In this document: positions 21,661 to 31,783 of the stretch, one piece after another
How the letters are laid out: every line of letters starts with the position of its first letter
How positions within the stretch are numbered: the first letter of the stretch is position 1
Source of the DNA: Theobroma cacao
Lineage: Eukaryota > Streptophyta > Magnoliopsida > Malvales > Malvaceae
Length of the DNA: 64,000 nt
Direction of reading: 5' to 3'
Assembly: GCF_000208745.1 (NCBI RefSeq)
Contig: NC_030858.1
Coordinates: 15,038,859 to 15,102,858, forward strand
Program-made: the position numbers and the translations under genes
The notes under the pieces: model-generated
Seen by the model: only the letters and a program-made list of their open reading frames with translations
Told to the model about the DNA's origin: nothing
The model's database searches: none

Positions 21661-22489
21661 TAAGGCCATCAAAGAGTTTCTCATATTTCTTTGCATGGTG
21701 AAAACGCAATTTAAAAGGTTTTTCTGTAGCTTCCCTTATCTTTATAGGGAAATGAATTTTTACTCCTCGAGTGCAAGGTGATTTGTGATTTACGTATGAG
21801 TTTGATTAACATTTGATTTCATGGGAGCTTGCCGAATATATTGATTTGAATTGAGTAAAATGTCAATTGATTTTGACGGCAGAATTTTCTTTATATAAAA
21901 TTGCTTTAAGTCAATATTTCAAATGATTGACTTGAATAAGGTTATTGATTTGTTTTGTAGCAAAAATTTTTATCTACCTTGGTTGATTTACCAATTGAAG
22001 TGGTTACAATGCGTAAGAAATCCTCAGTTTTTCATATAAGGCACAAACTCCCCTTTGAAATAAATTATTTTTTTATATAATCTTGCATTGTAATATTCAA
22101 CTGATCTGCTATTTGCTTGTTTCCCATCTACGCCCTACTCACAGAGCCGATGATCACTGAGTCTGTGAGACTTACACCTTTTTTTTTCCCTTTTTGCAGA
22201 TAGGGATCAATATAGTGTGTAATCTTCGACGTGTACGGTCCACCGCAAATAGGTAAAGGCATCTTATAGCATTTATCCCGAGTCGCTCCGCTGTTAGAGG
22301 TCAAATTGTAGTACCTTGTTTATTAAGTTGTAAACGGATATTGATGTTGAGATAAGTAAATAATTGGAGATTATGGATTTCAATGTATATACCTGTGAAT
22401 AAATGGTGTAAAGATTGAATTGACTATTATGTTTATAGTTTAAATTATGATATGATAGAATAATGTTTTAAGTACCAACATGGAATGGT
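21661..22489. other. Unassigned segment replacing gypsy zinc knuckle and protease
   Basis: Between the gag and RT remnants about 830 bp do not match the expected zinc knuckle or protease. The segment includes CACTGAGTCTGTGAGACTTACACC followed by a pyrimidine run and TTTTTGCAGATAGG near 22155-22205, a layout resembling the 3' part of a gypsy-type LTR. I could not find LTR ends or a TSD. It may be an LTR fragment joined to a deletion. Confidence 0.45.
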
Positions 22490-23440
22490 GATTGTATATA
22501 ATGAACTAATGGGCATTGCGAGAAAGGCTTGTTCGGGACTTGACGGGTCTTTCCCGGAGGTATCGGATACGAGTAGTGACCGATAAGGGGTCATTACATA
22601 CTTGGTTTGCACCTTGATAAAGAGGTTGAGTTCTGTATTGATTTGGTAAAGGATACTCGATCGATATCTTTTCCACCTTACCATATGGCGTTGACAGAGT
22701 TTAAAGAGCTCAAGGATTAGTTGGAGGATTTGTTGGATAAGGGATTTATATGCCCTAGTGTGTCACCATGGGGTGCACCGGTTTGTTTATGAGGAACAAG
22801 GATGGGTCGCTTAAGTTGTGTATTGATTACTGGTAGCTTAACAAGGTAATGATAAAGAATAAGTATCCACTTCCTTGTATTGATGATTTGTTTGATCAGT
22901 TGTAGAGAGCGCAATGTTTCTCCATGATTGATTTTGCTCAAGTTATCATGAACTTAGGATTAGGTAAGAAGATGTTCCTAAGACCACATTTCGTACTAAG
23001 TATAGACATTATGAGTTTTTGTTTATGTCCTTTGGTCTTATGAATGCCCTAGCAATTTTTATGGACATGATGAATTCGATATTCAAACCATACTTAGACA
23101 GTTTTGTGGTGGTCTTCATTGATGATATTTTGGTGCACTCAAGGAGTAAGAAGGAACACGAGCAACATATTAGGATTGCGCTTTAGGTGTTAAGAGATCA
23201 CCAATTGTATGCCAAGTTCTCCAAGTGTGAGTTTTGGCTTGACAGTGTTAGTTTCTTTAGGTCATGTGATTTCCAAAGAATGAGTTATGGTTGATTTGAA
23301 AAAGATAGAGGCCATGGAGAGATGGCCAATGCCAACTTTGCTAACAGATATTCAGAGTTTCCTAGGTTTAGTCAGGTACTATAGACGATTTGTCAAGGAT
23401 TTCTCTAGGCTCACAGTGCTTATGACCAAGTTAATGTAAA
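22490..23440 (+). pseudogene. Gypsy reverse transcriptase remnant
   Basis: Blocks appear in order across several frames: PPYHMALTEFKELKD, LLDKGFICPSVSPWGAPV, then [17 protein letters not shown] near 22965-23015, [36 protein letters not shown] near 23105-23160, and [21 protein letters not shown] is the catalytic box (the YxDD equivalent of plant gypsy elements) and is intact. Several stops and at least two frameshifts (around 22780-22960 and near 23260) disable it. This enzyme would copy the element RNA to cDNA in the capsid particle. Confidence 0.88.
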
Positions 23441-23469
23441 AGGGTGTTAAGTTCCAATAAAACAAGGCT

Positions 23470-23930
23470 TGTGAGGAGAGCTTTGGAATGCTTAAGGGTT
23501 GTCTTACTTCTGCTCCCATACTTAGCCTACTGTAGGTTGAAGGTGGATATACTATTTATTGTGATGCCTCAAGTGTTGGTTTAGGTTGCGTGTTGATGCA
23601 ACATGGTATGGTCATAGCTTATGCCTCTTGACAGTTGAAAAGACATGAGCAAAATTATCCCACCCATGATCTGGAGATAACAGCCATTGTCTTTGCTCTT
23701 AATATTTGGAGACATTATCTTTATGAGGAGATATGTGAGATCTATATCGATCATAAGAGTCTCAAGTATAGTTTTGATCAACGAGATCTTAATCTTAGGC
23801 AACGTCAATGGATGGAGTTACTTAAGGACTATGATTATACTATCTTGTACCATCTGAGCAAGGCTAATGTGGTAGTCTATACTTTAAGCCGAAAGTCTAT
23901 GGGGAGTTTGGCCTATATCATCGTTGTTAG
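23470..23930 (+). pseudogene. Gypsy RNase H remnant
   Basis: It starts with a YCDAS block (YTIYCDASSVGLGCVLMQ near 23550-23600) and continues in an open frame at 23635-24021. That frame holds [38 protein letters not shown] and [18 protein letters not shown], all hallmark blocks of plant gypsy RNase H. The acidic residues of CDAS, HDLE and IDHKSL are present. A stop at the CDAS/RHEQ boundary (a TGA before QLKRHEQ) separates the pieces. Confidence 0.88.
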
Positions 23931-24199
23931 AAGACCTTTGGTGAGAAACATCCACAGATTGGGAGACATGGGATTGCATTTTAAGGTTGATGAGACTGAT
24001 GTCATTTTTGCATATTTCTGAGTTAGGTTTATGTTACTTGAATGCATTAAGAAAGCCCAAGATAAGGATGAATAAGTGACCAAAGCCTTGGATGATGCCC
24101 AAAGGAGAAAAGGGCAGCAGTTTGTTAGAGATTCTGATGATTTACTTTGTTATGGAGCGAAGCTTATGTGCCAAATATGGATGGACTTTGGAGAGAGAT
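23931..24199 (+). pseudogene. Gypsy integrase, N-terminal linker fragment
   Basis: After the SRKSMGSLA connection block typical of the RNase H-integrase linker, the frame continues past a stop to QDKDE and then GQQFVRDSDDLLCYGAKL. This is the usual linker before the zinc-binding domain. It is cut at 24199 by the solo LTR. Confidence 0.75.
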
Positions 24200-26517
24200 T
24201 GTCATGACCCAAATTTTGGGCCATGACCTGCGCATGGGCCCAATGGACGTAGTCCACTAAGCCCAAGCAAGCCTACTTATATTACCTGGTTATCATTTCA
24301 TCCCACAAGTTACTAAAGTCATAATTCAAAATCTCAATTCGAAATGATGAAAACCATTGCCAACTCGTACTGGCATTACTCATTAAAATATACACATATT
24401 GTCTGCAGTATGTATTTTAATAATTAACATCAGATTTGTCTATACATGTCAAAAGGAGACTCGATGTCCAGCGAAGAAACTTGACAAATGTACAGCTACT
24501 GAATGCCGAGACACCTACCAAGAGTCAAGTCTACAAAGGCACCTCGACCTAGTTACTGACTGCCTCTTGATATGAAAATATGAAGTTGAAAACGGTGAGT
24601 ATAAACCCAGTGAGTGAACAAGGAAGGGAACAAGCAATCAATAGGAAAATTTTGAAAATCATGATGCACTTATTTTAAAACAATGCAATTTAACTTAGTG
24701 CTTATCATAACCCCTCAAGAAAACCCCAATTGATTAAATCACTTAATGTAAAGGGTCCATGCTCAACTATGGTACCAAAGAAGTGGAAAATAACGCAGCA
24801 ATCGATCAAGATACTAAGCGAAACAGAAAGTTTTTCATTGCAATGAGATTCAAGCCAAAAAACACAAACTTTCTCGCTGCAGCGATAAACAGGGCACCAG
24901 CAAAAATTTCCCATTTTCTCAAGAAAAGGCCATCCTACTAAAATGACAAAAACAACATAAAACACATATAATTTCCCAAAGTTCAACATGTCAAGTTTCA
25001 CATGCATTTCAATCATTTTGCATATTCATAAGCTTTTATTTCATAAACATAGATATACATAAATACATAGATAACCACCAATATCACCATCATCACACCC
25101 AGCTCATGTGCATCCCCCCACATCGTGCACATAGTCAGAGTCATCGTGTGCATCCCCCCACATCGTGCACAGTCAGTGCCATCGTGTACATCCCCCCACA
25201 TCGTGCACACGGGCACGATCATCATCCACCTCCCTCACCACGCCATCACCGGCATATGCATTCCCCCACATTGTGCACACACACGGTTATAATCATCACA
25301 CAATATAAATTATCATGCACAACATATATATCTATATATATATACCAACATAATGTAGTAGTGCACGAATCCATAACAACCACATGTCACAACATAAAGT
25401 CAATTATCAAAGGCTTGTTCCCAAGGCACTCGTTTTTAAGAAAAGTTGTATAAAATCATTCAAATGCTTTGTACAAAACAGTCACATTTCCAAAATGATT
25501 TTGAAATGCAGTTCACTCACCGATATTATTTGAGCCTTTAGCTGATCCTAACTTCCCTAATTGTCCAAATGGGATGATGGGGCTTCGTTGGAACCTATCA
25601 TTATATTAGCATAACCAATTTGTCAATTCACATACTTATAAAGTCTAAATCTTTCTCTTAGCTAGCTTCCAATTGCCATTTAAATGGCTATCTATTTTCA
25701 CTACCTTAAACACTCTAAAATCAGTGGATAACCTCAACTACAAACATACAAAAGTCTACTTACTAATCATTCCCAACACTAAAAATAAATTCTAATTCAC
25801 TACTCACCTTGGTAGCTTGTAACTTTGAAATTCTTTTCAATAAATTTTTCCAAGCTATTATGGGAGTTTTCTCTCTCTAAACACCTAGCTAGTGAGAAAA
25901 AGTATGAAAGTGAGATTTTTTCAAGGGTTTTGAAGTAAAAAAGTGAAAGAGCATAAGGGTTCCATGAAAAGGTGCACAAAGGCATGAAAATTAAAGCTAG
26001 AGAGAGAAAGTTATGAAGTTTTCATACCATGCTTCCATGGAGGGGGAAACAAAAGTGAGATGGAAGGAGGAAGAAGAAGAAGCTACTGGAAATTGAAGAA
26101 GCTGCTGGAAGGAGAAGATATTTATAGCTCAAACTTATCCAATTCCCTTATAAATTATGAAAATGCCCTTTAACAAGTTAACTTGTTCTTCTCCAATCCT
26201 TTGTGCAATCTTTTTATTCTTTTGACACTAGAACAAGGTCCACAATGATCTAAACTATTCGAGTTTACGAAAACTTAAAATTTTGACTCGATGTGCAAAA
26301 TGACCATTTTGCCCCTATTGTGAAAAATATTGCCACCTCTAGTTTTCTTCGTGTTTTCATCATTACACATTATTTATTCGGTCTTATGCCTATTTAGATC
26401 TTAAAATATCTTAAAACCTTATTCTAGGAGTTTTTTAAAGAAAATGACAAAACTACCCCTGGCTCGTGTTATTACGTCAATGCGTAGTTATGAGCCTATA
26501 AGGGTTGAGGTCTCACA
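24200..26517. mobile_element. Solo LTR, 2.3 kb, inside the gypsy integrase
   Basis: It starts TGTCATGACCC and ends GGTCTCACA (inverted TGTGAGACC), with flanks GAGAT (24195-24199) and AAGAT (26518-26522), a 5-bp TSD with one mismatch. Integrase sequence resumes directly afterwards (ILEEA), confirming an insertion. The orientation is uncertain. A GC-richer minisatellite lies at 25095-25310. The 115-residue frame across it is a by-product. Confidence 0.85.
25095..25310 (+). repeat. Minisatellite CATCCCCCCACATCGTGCAC, about 4-5 copies
   Basis: The unit CATCCCCCCACATCGTGCAC plus a CAGTCAGxGxCATCGTGTG spacer repeats at about 25107, 25151, 25189 and, more diverged, 25257. The spacing is about 38-45 bp for the first three. 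It is strikingly GC-rich against the AT-rich background and lies inside the solo LTR. Confidence 0.85.
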
Positions 26518-27009
26518 AAGATTCTTGAGGAAGCATAATTAATTGCCTATGCAGTTCATCCTAGAGCTACCAAGATGAATCATGATTTAAGAAAGGTATA
26601 TTGGTAGGAGGTTATGAAGAAAGATGTAGCCGAGTTTGTGGCTAAGTGTTTGGTATGCTAATAAGTTAAGGCGGAGCATTAGAAACTTATACGGTTGTTA
26701 CAACCTTTACTAGTTCTTGAGTGGAAGTGGGAGCATATCTCTGTGGATTTGGTGACTAGACTACCTCAAACGAGAAAGGGATATGATTCCATTTGGGTCA
26801 TAGTGGATAGATTGACTAAGTCTGCATAGTTTCTATCAATGAAAATCACCTATGGAGCATGCGGTATGCGAGACTGTATATTGAGGAGATAGTGCAATTG
26901 CATGGGGTTCCAATTACCAGAACATCGATTAGAGGTACCTAGTTCACTTGTCGATTTTGGGGTAAATTCCAAGAGGCTTTGGGAACAAAGCTTAATTTCA
27001 ACAACGCTA
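26518..27009 (+). pseudogene. Gypsy integrase, zinc-binding and catalytic core fragment
   Basis: The frame reads HPRATKMNHDLRKVYW and VMKKDVAEFVAKCLVC, the H..H....C..C zinc domain end. It continues with PLLVLEWKWEHISVDLVTRL, which carries the first catalytic aspartate in SVDLVTRLP, and GYDSIWVIVDRLTKSA. A frame change near 26870 and further decay follow to a degenerate block before 27009, where the Athila-like element is inserted. The rest of the catalytic core continues at 33279. Confidence 0.85.
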
Positions 27010-27240
27010 TGATAACTCTATATTATAGAGTTATTTGGTCTTAATTTCTAATATATTTAATTTAATTTAATTATATTGGGTTCAATTGTGTTAAGTTGTT
27101 TTATAATGTTTTATTTTAAGTTTAGTTATTATTTAGGTTAAGTATTATGTTTTTGTAGGTGTACTTTGAAAAGAGGGTCTATTTAGTGAAAGAGACGCAT
27201 GTGAGGTACAGACTTCATCTGCACATGTTGCTAAAAAACT
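27010..27240 (+). repeat. Truncated 5' LTR of the Athila-like element
   Basis: It is similar to the first part of the LTR at 31784, through TTTAAGTTTAGTTATTATTTA and the TGCTTTGAAAAGA..GGTCTATTTAGTGAA segment (31990-32020). The similarity stops near 27238, after which leader-like sequence begins. About 1.2 kb of LTR has been lost. Confidence 0.75.
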
Positions 27241-27421
27241 TTCTCTCACTATGTTATCCAACTCTCTCTCTTTAAAATCTTCCATCTTTCAAACCTTTTA
27301 CAAAACCCATTCAAAAGCCAACAATCAAGAGTTCTTCATTCTCTTTAGTAAGTTTTCGTATGTTCTTTAAATTTATTAATTTATTTTAGGAATTTTATTT
27401 TGTGCTTGAAATTCTTGATTT

Positions 27422-27511
27422 TTGTTTTTTATAATTAGGAGAGGGGAGATTCGAACCCTACTCTTAAGGCAAGGGATTATGCACCAACCACTGAGCTAAA
27501 TGCTCGGGTGC
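27422..27511 (-). mobile_element. Short tRNA-derived SINE
   Basis: On the - strand it carries a pol III A-box-like TAGCTCAGTGG and, 37 bp on, a B-box-like GGTTCGAATCTC. It ends in an A-rich tail (ATAAAAAACAAA). Direct repeats of 19 bp, TGCTTGAAATTCTTGATTT (27403-27421) and TGCTTGAAATTCTCGATTT (27512-27530), flank it with one mismatch. Long TSDs plus an A-rich tail show LINE-machinery retroposition. At 90 bp it is shorter than typical plant SINEs, so a tRNA retropseudogene is the alternative. Confidence 0.85.
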
Positions 27512-27851
27512 TGCTTGAAATTCTCGATTTGTGGTACATTTGTTGAAAAAAATTCATGACTTTGAGTTTACTGTTTGTAGCAGTTAATGGGCTTTTGATT
27601 ATTTGTGGTTAAATGTGGTTTGGTTGCATAGATTTTAGGAGTATGTTTAGACTACATTATTGAAGTAGTATAATTTTTCATCCTGAGTAACTGAATTTGT
27701 TGATGATATTTGATATTAAATTTGACAAGTAGAATTATTTTACTTATGATTTAGTAATTATTGAGTTGAGAGATATTGAGTATTGGAAATTTTTGCTAAT
27801 TGTGCTTGGCTAGATTTGGTTTGTTTTGGTCAACTTTACTACAAAGAACTC

Positions 27852-30429
27852 ATGGCCCCAAAGAAATCAATGACTGGTGCGAGTAGTTCTTTTGATAGGA
27901 CACAATTTGTGTCTTGTAATGCTATGACAAGGCACACAAGTTCCCTTGTTAACAAGGTGCTAGTTCTAGAGAAAATACTTGATGTGTCATAACTCTATGA
28001 TACAAAAGTTATTTTACCACATTTTGGTTATCAAAAATAGCTAAGTCCTTGTACTTTCAAGTTAATTTAAGATAATTTTTATATTTTCCTTTATTTAGTT
28101 TAATGCATTTGAATAATTTTTTTAATTTGAGTAATTTGAGTTGATTTTCATATCAATAATTTTAATTTGAAACATTACTGATTTGGTCTCAATTTTGAAG
28201 GTTCTCAAGTGCAAAGTACTTCATGGAAGTGACATATGCTAGATGATGAGGTGTAGAATTTGTTGAGCATGTTACAGTCTTTTCACCATAACTTTCTCTA
28301 CCAAACTCCAAATGAGGTGATTCTTGGACCACTAGAAATCTAAAAGGAAGGGTTACAATTTTTTTAATCACTTTGCCCAGTTTAGAGTGGAAGGTGGTCA
28401 AAATTTGGGTTAAAAAGAAAGCACTAAAATAGGAGAAAAATAAAAAATAAAATAAAATACTTGAAGGCCACGGTGCTCAAAAGGAAAGTTGCAACATTGA
28501 AAGGCTTATGCATTCAGGTTTTAAGGCAGAACACTTAAGAGTTGCGATGCTAAGTCTTATTTCCATAAAAATTATTCTGATGAAAATTTAGAAATTAGGG
28601 CACCTTATGCTTATTTAAAGGACTTTTTTAGAAGATTTTAAAGGGGGAACAATAACAGCTTTTCTAGAAATTTTAAGCTAAGAATCAAGCAAGAGATCAA
28701 GAGCAATTGAGAGAGATTTGAGATCAACAAAGCTTCAACATTAATTTATTTTTCTCTTTTATGTTATACTTATTTTATTTGACTTAAATTTAAGGCTAAA
28801 TTTCTTTGGATATTGTTTTACTTAGATTTCATAAACTAATTTGTTTTTCTAGGATTATGGTGGATTTCAACATATAGTTTAAATATTAGCTTCTCCTTAT
28901 TTATCATGAATAGGTATAGTTTACTTATTCAAATTTGCTCTGAATGCCTATAATGGCTTGGTCAATAATTAAATGATTTGAGAATCTAATTGAAACTTGA
29001 CAGAGAGATTTTAGATTGGATTAAGATTTGAATAATGTATGTTCACGTCACTTAGATGATTTGATTCATGATTCACGTAGACATACGCCAATTTCCATAC
29101 ATAACCAAAGTAAGACACTAGCTTAATGAACTTAATTTAATTGATTCCTATTGACATATATTGAACTAATTAAGTTAGGTATCTGTGCAAGCATCTCAAT
29201 GGAGACTTGTATATTGTCGTGGATCCTAGATTAGTAAAACCAACCTAGAAGATAAATAATAAGAAAAGCTGGCATCAGATGAAGTGTTGAATAAACCCAT
29301 AATCCTAGGTTTTTAGTTTGCTATCTTTCTCAAGTATATTTAGTTTCTATTAGTTAATTTAGTCTTTATTTTAATTAATTTTTTACAATTTTTGGTTACT
29401 TAAATAAGATTGATTTGTTATAAGATTTTAGTACTTAGTAAAAGTTTAGGAACAAATCCTTGTGGGAATGAAACTCTACTTCTACAATATTACTTGCTTG
29501 CGATAATGTGCACTTGTGTGAAAATTCAACAATAATGTGGCCTTACTTCAACATCTCAACATTCAAGCCCAAATTGAGGAGAGACATTGGGAGAAATTCT
29601 GTAATAGTCTTGCACTGGTAAGGGAATTCTATGCCAATTTACTTGAACATACTAATGGGTTTGTGTTTGTGCAAGGAAAACAAGTGTCATCCTAAAGCCA
29701 AGCCATCAATGATTGTTATGAAGTGCCGGACATCGAGAATGATGGCTATGGACAGTATTTGGCCAAACACCAATATTGGGTTGAGATAATTTCTATGCTT
29801 TGCAAAAAAAAGGGCCTGGTGGAATCTCCAAGGATGAACTAGTTTCTTTTAAAAGGAATGTTCTAAAGCAAATTGCCTATGTATGGTGGTACTTTGTGGC
29901 AGCCAAGATGCTTCCTTTTTTACATGTTAGCAATGTTACAAGGGACAGAGCCATTCTTCTCTATGCCATGTGATAGGAAGGTCCATCAACATTGATAAAG
30001 TGATAAACCATGCTATGCTACACATTGCACAAAACAAGATGGTTTATGGTGATTACTATTTCATGCAAGAGAGCCAATGTCTAATGGGATTCTAGTGAAG
30101 AGTTGCTGCATTCAAAGGTGCCAAGCAGTGTAGGATTGATCTTTCATTGCTCTCAACCTTCAGTTGGTGGTAGCTTTTCATCAATACCATGTTTTCAAGC
30201 TCCCCAACCGAGACCCCGGCCTTTAACATTGCCTTAGAGGCTCGAATAGTTGGAGCTACGATTTACCCAACAAGCATCCTATCAAGTCCAGTGCAATCAA
30301 TAGATTGAGCAGATGTTAAGTGCTTATGGTAGCTTCATAGGCATAGACATGGACTCCTTTCCCACCTTACCAGATGCTCTTGAGAACTTGGGTGACAATG
30401 AGGCAGAGAAAGAAGAGGAGGAAGATTAA
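27852..30429 (+). pseudogene. Athila-type ORF1 (gag-like), split by a solo LTR
   Basis: The start at 27852 gives MAPKKSMTGASSSFDRTQFV, the MAPK/R...SSS...F(D)...RFVS opening seen in Athila-group ORF1 proteins. The frame stops at the solo LTR (27985). After it the protein resumes (about 29535) with LNIQAQIEERHWEKF, EFYANLLEHTNGFVFVQGK, the conserved block AINDCYEVPDIENDGYGQYL, a K/P-rich linker and helices KMLPFLHVSNV-like. It ends with the acidic tail of ENLGDNEAEKEEEED and a stop at 30427-30429. Function is presumed capsid-like. Stops and frame changes (near 29692, 29850) inactivate it. Confidence 0.72.
27985..29531 (+). mobile_element. Solo LTR inside Athila-type ORF1
   Basis: It starts TGTCATAACTCTATGATACA and ends near ATTCAACA. 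It is collinear with the solo LTR at 15108-16662 throughout (for example TTATTTTACCACATTTTG at the start and ACTTAGTAAAAGTTTAGGAA near the end). The flanks read TGATG and, one base after the end, TAATG. This is an acceptable but imperfect 5-bp TSD, so the exact ends may shift by 1-2 bp. Confidence 0.82.
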
Positions 30430-31769
30430 AGTTTCTCCAAATTCATCCAACAACCAAGGGAGTATTCTTTACCTTTCTTTTATTTTTTTTAACATTGAGG
30501 ACAATGTTTAGTTTAAGTTTGGAGGGCGAATTTATCTTTTTAGGAATGGATATTCTGTGGGAACTTAAGATTTAATTTTATTTGCATGTTTATTTAAACT
30601 TTTAGTTACTTAGGGTAGTTTATCATTTACTTTTTTATTATGCTTGTTTAAAAAGCCTAGGATCTAAAGTAATTATTGTCAAATTTTTTCAATGATTTCC
30701 TTATCCAATGATGAGAATTTAGTGTCTTATATCTTTAGCTCTTGGTGAATATGGATATTGTTTAGTTTATACTAAATTCTTTTGTTTAGTATCATTGTTA
30801 GGATATGATTTCCACATATATTCAGCACCATATCTTTTGGTTTGAATTATCATGCATATCTAGAGAAGGTTTATATTGACATGAAGTTTAGATTATGTCA
30901 AGAATTCTAGAATTTGCTTGATTCTCTTTTGAGGCAAAATCCTAGGCAATACTTAGTTAGGGAGATGATTTAGGCCTTCTTTAGACCGTTTGAGCCTTTC
31001 AAGCCAACCTTGTTATATTTTATCCCTAGTATACCCCTTTGAGCCTATTTTTCTTTTTCTTTGTTTAACCACATAATAATTAAGTCTAGCCTTAATATAA
31101 AATTTCCAATTTTGCATCCCTCACTCCTAAGAATGTATATTATTTTAGGAAATATATATTGAGCTAAATGCATAAGGTAGAAAAAGGTGAAGTTGTTGAA
31201 AAAAATCACCCCACTATCTACAATACAAAGAAACAAGTTTGAGGTTATGAAATTGTGATGGAAAAATAAAAGAAACGGAAGAATAAAGTGTTGAACAAAA
31301 GAAATGTTCAATGTGAAGAAAGGGTGCATGTGGAGAATGAAAATAGAGCTCTATACCTTGACCCTACCCATACATTACAAGCTTAATAAAGATCTATTAA
31401 TCCTTAACTTAGTATTAGTGTACATTCGTGGAGAGAGAGATGGAAAGCGAATCTATGGAGTTCCTAGTACTAATTTGAAATTGTGCATTAACATAAACTC
31501 ATCTGGATAAGTATGATGTTCTTTGTAAAAAATTTCACACACACATGGAAATCCATTCGAGAATGTGCTTGCAATTAAACTGAAACATGAATTTGAATGA
31601 TGTTAGAAATTTATAGATATACGTTTGAGGAAATTATGGAGATCGTTGATTTGGTGCTATTTATCTTTAGTTAGTTTGTTTATTTAAGTTGATTTCATCA
31701 TTTCAATTGCTTTTGCTTTTGTTTAGTTTCTATTTTTTTTTGTTTGCTTGTTTAAGGACTAGCAAATCT
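30430..31769. other. Noncoding 3' internal region of the Athila-like element
   Basis: About 1.3 kb between the ORF1 stop and the polypurine tract has only short frames (up to 94 residues). None resembles RT, integrase or an envelope-like protein. Confidence 0.65.
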
Positions 31770-31783
31770 TAAGTTTGGGGGTT

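Noticed and set aside
25106..25453. 115-residue His/Pro-rich frame
   Set aside because: It is a translation of the CCCCCCACATCGTGCAC minisatellite and a TA-rich tail inside a solo LTR. It has no homologous frame on other grounds.
27436..27511. Genuine tRNA gene on the - strand
   Set aside because: Box-like sequences are present, but arms do not pair convincingly and the A-rich tail with 19-bp TSD shows a retroposed copy.
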